This document shows, piece after piece, positions 43,253 to 48,747 of a stretch of 48,747 nucleotides of DNA. Source of the DNA: Anaerolineales bacterium (GTDB lineage: Bacteria; Chloroflexota; Anaerolineae; Anaerolineales; Anaerolineaceae). The notes below the pieces were generated by a model. That model was not told the origin of the DNA. It did no database searches and saw only the letters and a list, made by a program, of their open reading frames with translations. The translations under genes and the position numbers were made by a program. The stretch is taken from contig JAGVAB010000130.1 of the NCBI GenBank assembly GCA_020060485.1, positions 1-48,747 on the forward strand. The letters are read 5' to 3'. Each line of letters starts with the position of its first letter. Positions within the stretch are counted from its first letter, which is position 1.

Positions 43253-44275
43253 CTATGCGTTGATGGTTTCTTCAGCCTTTTGAACCAGGCTGCGATTGCC
43301 TATGAAGAGGGGCGTGCGCTGGTGCAACGCTTCGGGTTGAATGTCCAGAATATTCCTGATGCCGTCTGATGCCATGCCATAGGCCTGTTCTGCGATGAAG
43401 GCCAAAGGGGCGGCTTCATAGAGAAGGCGCAATTTTCCCTGGGGATGATTTGCATCAGCGGGATAATAATAAATGCCGCCAGCAAGCAGGTTGCGATGAA
43501 AATCAGTAACAAGAGAGCCTACGTAGCGCTGGGAGAGGGGTTCCTGTTCACTGGATTCCAGGCCTTGCAGCCAACGAGTGTAGCGAACCACGCCAGGGGA
43601 CCACAGGGATTGATAACCCTGGTTGACACTGTAATAAACCGGAGGCTCGGGTATGCGCAAATTGGGGTGGGTGAGAAGGAACTCCCCGATGTCTGGATCG
43701 AGAGTAAAGCCATTCACGCCATGTCCTGTCGAATATACCAGCATTGTGCTGGCGCCATAAACGATATATCCGGCGGCAACCATGGCCCGGCCGGGCTGCA
43801 GAAGGTCTTCCATCGTACCAGGGCCTTCCAATGTTTTGCGGCGATAGATGGCAAAGATGGTGCCGATGCTGACGTTGTAGTCGATGTTGGATGAGCCATC
43901 CAACGGATCGAAAAGCAGGACATAATCTCCAACCGGGTATTGTGACGGAATGGGGATGAGGTCTTCATGTTCTTCAGAGGCCATGACAGCCAGGCGGCCG
44001 GTGTGATCAGTGAGGTCAAAGATGGTTTGATCTGCCAATTGATCCAGTTTCATGACCTTTTCACCCTGGATGTTGACTTCGCCAGTGCGTCCAAGTATCT
44101 CGGCCAGGCCGGCGCGGGTGGTTTTGCTGGCGATGAACTTGCCGGCAAGAGCAAGGTCGTAGAGCAGATTTGTCAAGCGACCGGTGGCTTCCGGATAAAG
44201 CCGTTGGGTCTGGAGAATATGGCGTTCGATCGTGGTGATGTTTTGCATTCTTTGGCGGTGAGGAGATTGGTCCAT
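43253..44275 (-). CDS. fbp: Fructose-1,6-bisphosphatase, class I
   Basis: A 340-residue gluconeogenic enzyme that hydrolyses fructose-1,6-bisphosphate. The class I signature DPLDGSSN lies at 123-130 with metal-binding E101 and E102 (ASEEHED) before it; the later [26 protein letters not shown] is the substrate region. GGAGGA six bases upstream fixes ATG 44275; the longer frame from 44365 runs through the probable promoter (TATACT near 44332). Confidence 0.95.
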   Translation of the reverse strand: MDQSPHRQRMQNITTIERHILQTQRLYPEATGRLTNLLYDLALAGKFIASKTTRAGLAEILGRTGEVNIQGEKVMKLDQLADQTIFDLTDHTGRLAVMASEEHEDLIPIPSQYPVGDYVLLFDPLDGSSNIDYNVSIGTIFAIYRRKTLEGPGTMEDLLQPGRAMVAAGYIVYGASTMLVYSTGHGVNGFTLDPDIGEFLLTHPNLRIPEPPVYYSVNQGYQSLWSPGVVRYTRWLQGLESSEQEPLSQRYVGSLVTDFHRNLLAGGIYYYPADANHPQGKLRLLYEAAPLAFIAEQAYGMASDGIRNILDIQPEALHQRTPLFIGNRSLVQKAEETINA

Positions 44276-44362
44276 GGGTTCCTCCGAATCGATCAGCAAG
44301 TGGCTGGAAATAATCGCGTTTTCCCCACCAGTATACACTGACGGAAGCAGTTTGGGGGTGGA

Positions 44363-44393
44363 CAAGAAAAGCCCACAGGTCTTCCCTGTAGGC
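44363..44393 (-). terminator. Terminator of the tRNA-Arg transcript
   Basis: GCCTACAGG pairs with CCTGTGGGC (one G-U) around a 5-nt loop, followed on the minus strand by TTTTCTTG, about 22 bp after the tRNA. Confidence 0.75.
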
Positions 44394-44414
44394 GGTGAAA
44401 AAATGCTAAGGGTG

Positions 44415-44486
44415 TGTTCCCGCCGAGATTCGAACTCGGACTTTATGCTCCGGAGGCATACGTTCTATCCATTGAACTACGGGAAC
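44415..44486 (-). tRNA. tRNA-Arg (anticodon CCG)
   Basis: A 72-nt cloverleaf: acceptor GTTCCCG/CGGGAAC, D-arm GTTC/GAAC, anticodon stem TATGC/GCATA with loop CTCCGGA giving anticodon CCG, variable loop of 4, T-arm CCGAG-TTCGAAT-CTCGG, discriminator A. CCA is not encoded. It reads CGG codons. Confidence 0.95.
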
Positions 44487-44513
44487 GGATGTTGCTGAGT
44501 TATTCTCACTGCA

Positions 44514-44571
44514 AAAAAGCTTCGCAATTTTACCATGAATTGAGTGTGCCTGAATAGTTGCGGAGCTTTTT
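44514..44571 (-). terminator. Terminator of the radical SAM operon
   Basis: AAAAAGCTcCGCAA pairs with TTGCGaAGCTTTTT (one mismatch) with a loop of about 30 nt and a T-run at its end on the minus strand. The -10 and -35 of the tRNA promoter lie within the loop. Confidence 0.5.
44527..44554 (-). promoter_or_regulatory. Promoter of tRNA-Arg
   Basis: On the minus strand TTCAGG, a 16-bp spacer and an extended -10 TGGTAAAAT, about 40 bp upstream of the tRNA 5' end. Confidence 0.5.
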
Positions 44572-44576
44572 GGTGA

Positions 44577-45203
44577 CTAACCGAGAGGTGAAAGGATCAA
44601 CGCGGTGCGCTCGATGCGGGCTTCGTTGGAATTAATTTGCATGGCTTCCAAAAGTTCTTCGGGCCGGCCGGTGGCATTGGGCAGCATGGTCAGGCGTGCG
44701 GTGAGGATGAGATCCTCCTGGAGGCGCAAATCTTCGATCAGCGGGCGCAGGTCATAAGCCTTGCTGCGGCGGGTACGAGGCAGTGTGGTGCTGTTGAGCA
44801 GGTCAGCCACTTTGGCAGCCAGCTCGGCGGAGCTGAGCTCGGCCAGCACCTGGATGCGATATTCGGCTGCCGCTACCCTTGATTGCAGTGAATCTTCCGA
44901 CAGATCAACCGGGGATACTTCCTGAATGGACATTTCGGCAGGCAGTTTGCCAGATATTTTTTCTTCCATGCTCGCCAAAACAAGCTCTTCTGTGAACCAA
45001 ATATCAATGAGCTCACCGCTGCCGGTGAAACCCAAGGGGAGGGGAGCGGCCAGGTTGAGGCGCGGCTGTGGGTTAAATCCCTGGCTGTAAGCCAAAGGCA
45101 GGCGGGCGCGGCGCAGGGCGCGTTCCCAAATTTTCTGAACATCCAGGTTGCTGGTATATTTCAACCAGCCGGTTTTGGCATATTTGATACGAACCCGAAT
45201 CAT
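44577..45203 (-). CDS. TIGR03936/DUF2344 radical-SAM-associated protein
   Basis: A 208-residue protein of the DUF2344 family. RVRIKYAKTGWLKYTSNLDVQKIWERALRRARLPLAYSQGFNPQPRL is its diagnostic N-terminus. In many bacteria it is adjacent or fused to the TIGR03960 radical SAM protein and often near rng or rplU; here it overlaps the radical SAM gene by four bases (ATGA). Function unknown. Confidence 0.93.
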   Translation of the reverse strand: MIRVRIKYAKTGWLKYTSNLDVQKIWERALRRARLPLAYSQGFNPQPRLNLAAPLPLGFTGSGELIDIWFTEELVLASMEEKISGKLPAEMSIQEVSPVDLSEDSLQSRVAAAEYRIQVLAELSSAELAAKVADLLNSTTLPRTRRSKAYDLRPLIEDLRLQEDLILTARLTMLPNATGRPEELLEAMQINSNEARIERTALILSPLG

Positions 45204-47104
45204 TGGACAACCTCAGAAGATTGGAGTTTGCCGGGAATTTGAGGGCATTTCCAGGCATCGCCAGGATGTTGGAGACGAAGATGACGGTAATCGGTCAGAA
45301 TGCCGCACGCATGGCATTGTTCACGGCAATAGCTGAGCAGGTCACCGGTCTGGCTACGGCGGTATTCTTCTGCCAGATAGGATTTGTGTACCCCGGTGTG
45401 AATATGATCCCAGGGCAGAGGCTCTTCCAGGCTGCGTTCACGGTTGGTGTAGAATTCTGGCGAAAGGCCATATTCTTCAAAAGCAGTTTGCCAGGTCTGG
45501 AAATTGAAATACTCCCGCCAGGCATCAAAGCGGGTGCCGTGCTGCCAGGCATGGTAGATCGCCTGGGCTGTACGACGGTCTCCGCGGGAAAGCATGGCCT
45601 CAAAGACAGTTTCAAAGGGGTCTGACCAGTTTAATTTAATGCCTGGGTGTTTCAATGCTTCGCGCAGAATGCGCTGCTTGGTGCGCATTTGTTCAACCGT
45701 GTCACAGGACACCCACTGAAAAGGGGTGTGGGGTTTGGGTACAAAGGTACTGACGCCAACGTTCAATTTTGAACGGCGGCCGATGGCCTTATGGCCTTCG
45801 GCCAGCACCTGCTTGCACAAGTCGGCTATGGCTTGAACATCCTCGAGGGTTTCTGATGGGTGTCCGATCATGAAGTAGAGCTTGATGGTGGTCCAGCCGC
45901 GGCTGTAGATCTCTCTGGCAACATCCAGGAGCTGACTGGTGGCAATGGGCTTGTTAATGATATTGCGCATGTGTTCGGTAGCAGCTTCGGGGGCCAGCGT
46001 GAAACCACCAGAACGGTTCTCTTGCAGGCTTTCGACCAGGTCAAGGGAAAGGGATTCAATGCGCAGGGAGGGAAGGGAAATCTTGAGGTTTTCGCCCTTG
46101 AAGCGGCAAGAAAGGGTCTCGACAAGCTCCAGAATATGCGTGTAGTCAGAAGACGAAAGGGAGAGCAGGGCGATTTCTTCAAAGCCGGAGTTTTCAAGGG
46201 CGGCGGTGATGGCTTCCACTATTTCTGCGACAGGGCGTTCCCGCACCGGACGATTGACCATACCCGCATGACAGAAGCGGCAGCCGCGAGCACAGCCGCG
46301 CATGATCTCCACTGCCACCCGGTTATGGACGGTATTGATGGACGGCACAATAGGTCTGGTAGGCGGCGGCGGAAGCTGGGGAGTGATGCGTTTTTGGATG
46401 GCCTGCGGGACGTCCGCGCGGGTTGACGAAAAAGAGGCAAGCGTGCCATCCGGCTGATAGGTAACGGCATATAGGGATGGGACGTAAACGCCGGGGATGC
46501 AGGCAAGTTGAACGAGAAGGTCAATTTTGTCTTTACCACTGGACTTCCAGGTTTGGAAGACATTAACAATTTCGTCAAAGAGTTCCTCGCCTTCGCCTAT
46601 CGCAAAGGCGTCAATGAAAGCGTGCATGGGCTCGGGGTTATATGCGGCGTGACCGCCGGCAATCACCAGTGGATGGGTGGTATCGCGCTCGCTTGCCAGG
46701 ATGGGCAGCCCGGCCAGGTCGAGTATGTTGAGGACGTTGGTATAAATGGATTCATAGGGCAGGGTGAACGCCAGGATGTCGAACTCTGCCAGGGCATGTT
46801 TGCTCTCCAACGAATACAGGGGAATACCAGCCTGGCGCATGGCGGCTTCCATATCAGTCCAGGGGGCGTAGGCACGCTCGGCCAGAACATCAGCCCGCTG
46901 GTTAAGGCTCTCGTAAAAGATGGCCAATCCCAGATTGGAAAGGCCGATATCGTAAAGGTCAGGGAAAACAAGCGCAATGCGGGTATCCACTGTGGGCCAA
47001 TTCTTGACGACCTGATTCAGTTCGCCGCCGACATAACGCCCCGGTTTTTGCACGGTTAGAAGTATTCTTTCCAGGCGGTCCTGGATCTGTTCGCTTGTGA
47101 GCAC
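45200..47104 (-). CDS. TIGR03960 family B12-binding-like radical SAM protein
   Basis: A 634-residue protein: a cobalamin-binding-like N-terminal domain (about 35-185, with LVFPDLYDIGLSNLGL and VIAGGHAAYNPEP), a radical SAM barrel with C271-x3-C275-x2-C278 (CARGCRFC), and a C-terminal domain. The exact reaction is unknown. I choose GTG 47104, nine bases after GGAG; a TTG at 47119 has no SD. Co-transcribed with DUF2344. Candidate promoter at 47170-47198. Confidence 0.92.
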   Translation of the reverse strand: MLTSEQIQDRLERILLTVQKPGRYVGGELNQVVKNWPTVDTRIALVFPDLYDIGLSNLGLAIFYESLNQRADVLAERAYAPWTDMEAAMRQAGIPLYSLESKHALAEFDILAFTLPYESIYTNVLNILDLAGLPILASERDTTHPLVIAGGHAAYNPEPMHAFIDAFAIGEGEELFDEIVNVFQTWKSSGKDKIDLLVQLACIPGVYVPSLYAVTYQPDGTLASFSSTRADVPQAIQKRITPQLPPPPTRPIVPSINTVHNRVAVEIMRGCARGCRFCHAGMVNRPVRERPVAEIVEAITAALENSGFEEIALLSLSSSDYTHILELVETLSCRFKGENLKISLPSLRIESLSLDLVESLQENRSGGFTLAPEAATEHMRNIINKPIATSQLLDVAREIYSRGWTTIKLYFMIGHPSETLEDVQAIADLCKQVLAEGHKAIGRRSKLNVGVSTFVPKPHTPFQWVSCDTVEQMRTKQRILREALKHPGIKLNWSDPFETVFEAMLSRGDRRTAQAIYHAWQHGTRFDAWREYFNFQTWQTAFEEYGLSPEFYTNRERSLEEPLPWDHIHTGVHKSYLAEEYRRSQTGDLLSYCREQCHACGILTDYRHLRLQHPGDAWKCPQIPGKLQSSEVVQ

Positions 47105-47169
47105 CAATAATTTCTCCAAACAAGAGATGAGTGATGGGCAGAGGATGGCAATAAAGATGGATCAGGCCA

Positions 47170-47198
47170 GTGTTACCCGGCCCGGTTCATTGTTCCAA
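47170..47198 (-). promoter_or_regulatory. Candidate promoter of the radical SAM operon
   Basis: On the minus strand TTGGAA, a 17-bp spacer and TAACAC, 65 bp before the GTG start. Confidence 0.4.
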
Positions 47199-47238
47199 TT
47201 CCGCCCAATTTTACCCGATTTTTTCGGTTTGCGCCGAT

Positions 47239-48030
47239 TCAGAAGGTGCCTTTGTACATACCACCATCCACAGATAACACAGCGCCGGTGATGTAGGATG
47301 CGGCCGGGGATACCAGGAAAACAGCCGCGTTGGCGAACTCATCAGGGGTGGCCATGCGCCCCAGGGCGCTGTTGACGATCTGCTTGTCGATCTCTTCCTG
47401 TACCGAGGTGTGATTGGCCTCTGCCCTGGCTTTCATCAACTCGGTCACGCGTTCGGTATTGGTCCAGCCGGGAAGAATGGCATTGAAGCGGATGCCCAGG
47501 CTGCCCAGTTCGAGGGCCAGGGATTTGCTGAGCCCGACTGTGGCAGCGCGGACACTGTTGGACAATACCAACATCGGGATAGGCTGTTTGACGGAATAGG
47601 ATGCCACGCTCAGGACGCTGGCCGCAGAAGAGCGTTTCAGGTGCGGCAGGGCAGCACGGATCAGGCGCACATGGCTCATCAGGGAAAGCTGGATGGCTAA
47701 ATCCCATTGGTTCTCATCCAGGTTTTCAAACGCACCAGCGGGCGGGCCGCCAGCATTGGTGACGAGGATGTCCAACCCGCCCAGGGCAGCAACCGTTTGG
47801 TCAACCAGTTGTTGTGGTGCGTCCGGCTGGGTGAGGTCGGCGGCCAGGCTGAAAACATCGGCACCGGTTTCGGCTACCAACTGCTGGCGAGCGGTTTCCA
47901 GTGAGGCTTGATTGCGGCCATTGATCGCTACGCGGGCGCCTTCGGCTGCGAGCAGCCGGGCAACAGCGAAACCCAGGCCGCGGCTGGAGCCGGTAACGAG
48001 AGCCGTCAAATCTTTTAATCGCAGGTCCAT
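47239..48030 (-). CDS. SDR family oxidoreductase-like protein lacking the YxxxK pair
   Basis: A 263-residue Rossmann-fold protein of the short-chain dehydrogenase/reductase superfamily. The cofactor loop TGSSRGLG (13-20), DILVTNAGG (87-95) and the C-terminal YITGAVLSVDGGMYKG are canonical, but where YxxxK is expected the sequence is S157-N-S-V-R161. A known FabG-like subgroup shares this deviation; whether it is a dehydrogenase is uncertain. AAGGAG six bases before ATG 48030 fixes the start. It lies 35 bp after the DUF503 gene. Confidence 0.88.
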   Translation of the reverse strand: MDLRLKDLTALVTGSSRGLGFAVARLLAAEGARVAINGRNQASLETARQQLVAETGADVFSLAADLTQPDAPQQLVDQTVAALGGLDILVTNAGGPPAGAFENLDENQWDLAIQLSLMSHVRLIRAALPHLKRSSAASVLSVASYSVKQPIPMLVLSNSVRAATVGLSKSLALELGSLGIRFNAILPGWTNTERVTELMKARAEANHTSVQEEIDKQIVNSALGRMATPDEFANAAVFLVSPAASYITGAVLSVDGGMYKGTF

Positions 48031-48065
48031 GGTGGTCTCCTTATTGTTTTGGTTTTGAGCCTTGT

Positions 48066-48359
48066 TCAAATCAGTTCAAGGTTTTGTTCGAGGATGTGCA
48101 TTTCGGGACAGGATGCTTCCAGCCAGGCGGCAGTTTTTTGCAGCACGCGTTGGTTATGCAGGGGATCATTGCTGACTATGGCACAGGCAATCAGAGACTC
48201 ATTCCAGGAGTCAAGGTGGCCTATTTCGGCAGCGGAAAGATTGAATTCCCTGTGAAGCTTCAGCAACAGAGGCTTGATCTGGCTGCGTTTTTGCTTCAAG
48301 GAGTGAACACCTGGCAGGTAAAGGTGGATGGTTAAAATGCCCAGCGAAAGATTGTTCAT
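48066..48359 (-). CDS. DUF503 (YlxP-like) protein
   Basis: A 97-residue protein. LGILTIHLYLPGVHSLKQKRSQIKPLL is the DUF503 hallmark. It usually sits beside rbfA and infB, but not here. Role unknown; a link to ribosome maturation has been guessed from context elsewhere. ATG 48359 chosen; a TTG at 48365 is closer to an AGG. Confidence 0.88.
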   Translation of the reverse strand: MNNLSLGILTIHLYLPGVHSLKQKRSQIKPLLLKLHREFNLSAAEIGHLDSWNESLIACAIVSNDPLHNQRVLQKTAAWLEASCPEMHILEQNLELI

Positions 48360-48747
48360 GAGCAAACCAGCCTGAAAAGGGATGCAGCGGAAAGGACAGG
48401 CACATTCATTTTACCTGTTCATTGTATTTCCCGAGCCGTTGGATGTAAAGGGCAGGTTGCTATTTGCACAGGGCTTTCTCAAAGTTAATTTCCATTTGTT
48501 TCTTTTATTGATGGCACAAGGCCGGACGAAAGACGGTCTGTGCATTACCAGGGTTTATTCACCCCACCCCTCGAACTCCCCTCCCCGCTGCTTGCGTGAC
48601 GAATCCCAATTCATTCTTCTGCGGGAAGGGGAGCTTTTTGTGTGGCAAAGGGCAGCCCATTATCATCAGCATTTTGCATCTACTTTGGTCTGGATGACCT
48701 TGACCGTTTTGGAAAATCGTAAATGTCAAGCTTTCTTGAGAATGCCA
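48360..48747. other. Right-end region without a recognisable gene
   Basis: 388 bp to the window edge with no coding frame I can support on either strand. It contains the inverted repeat at 48576-48633 and a TTGACA-like -35 on the minus strand near 48727-48732 with no -10 at the right distance. A gene beginning beyond the edge may use this region as its upstream sequence. Confidence 0.5.
48576..48633. repeat. REP-like inverted repeat or terminator
   Basis: CTCCCCtCCCCGC and GCGGGaAGGGGAG pair at 12 of 13 positions around a loop of about 32 nt, preceded by ACCCCACCCCTCGAA and followed by CTTTTTGTG. The pattern is close to dispersed palindromic elements of the form CACCCC...CTCCCC...GGGGAG common in bacterial intergenic regions. 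Only one copy is in the window, so dispersal cannot be shown here. It could also be a terminator of a rightward transcript. Confidence 0.45.

Noticed and set aside
1..48747. CRISPR arrays, insertion sequences, integrases, phage genes
   Set aside because: Read for direct repeats with regular spacers, transposase or integrase motifs and terminal inverted repeats; none seen.

Overview
The window looks like a chromosomal segment of a Chloroflexota bacterium, probably class Anaerolineae. This is inferred from gene content and layout: moderate GC, a GlyA-GcvT fusion, a minimal SufC-SufB pair, a paired TIGR03960/TIGR03936 radical SAM module, EttA, Rex and an M29 aminopeptidase. No rRNA is present to confirm it. 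I see no CRISPR array, insertion sequence, phage gene or replication origin, and one tRNA, tRNA-Arg(CCG).

Layout. 1-3,250: the 5' end of a leftward gene, a TGS-domain uridine-kinase-like enzyme, and a LysN-type aminotransferase. 3,333-6,533: one continuous 1,066-codon gene fusing serine hydroxymethyltransferase to the glycine-cleavage T protein, with a degenerate second T-like domain between them; it has a strong promoter and a leader of about 180 nt. 6,871-16,217: M29 aminopeptidase, DUF4870 protein, fmt-panE-GH13, mutS, aldo/keto reductase, PspC protein. 16,510-27,500: an unknown protein, then the complete leftward histidine operon hisG-D-C-B-H-[NYN]-A-F-(GNAT on the opposite strand)-I-E-murJ. 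The operon is preceded by a previously unmarked leader: a strong promoter, a 27-residue peptide with four His codons, an antiterminator and an intrinsic terminator, i.e. classical ribosome-mediated attenuation. 27,660-32,544: a rightward operon of an ArsR-type regulator with a 28-bp perfect palindromic operator, an MFS transporter, an EamA exporter, a methyltransferase and a ferredoxin-nitroreductase. 32,633-34,258: an AT-rich lipoprotein gene. 34,362-38,903: sufC-sufB, ettA, and rex with its own operator. 39,100-48,359: a large lipoprotein, a YugP-like Zn peptidase, fbp-EamA, tRNA-Arg, the radical SAM pair, an SDR and a DUF503 protein. The right end carries a REP-like inverted repeat and no clear gene.

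How the genes work together. The ten his genes hisG to hisE cover every step from PRPP to histidinol and histidine except histidinol-phosphate phosphatase, for which no gene is visible here (HisB is the dehydratase only). GlyA-GcvT and Fmt both act in tetrahydrofolate one-carbon metabolism. Several genes (hisL, mutS, the 39,100-41,421 lipoprotein, possibly fmt) have a -10 box only 6-10 nt before ATG and no Shine-Dalgarno, suggesting leaderless mRNAs alongside ordinary SD-led genes.
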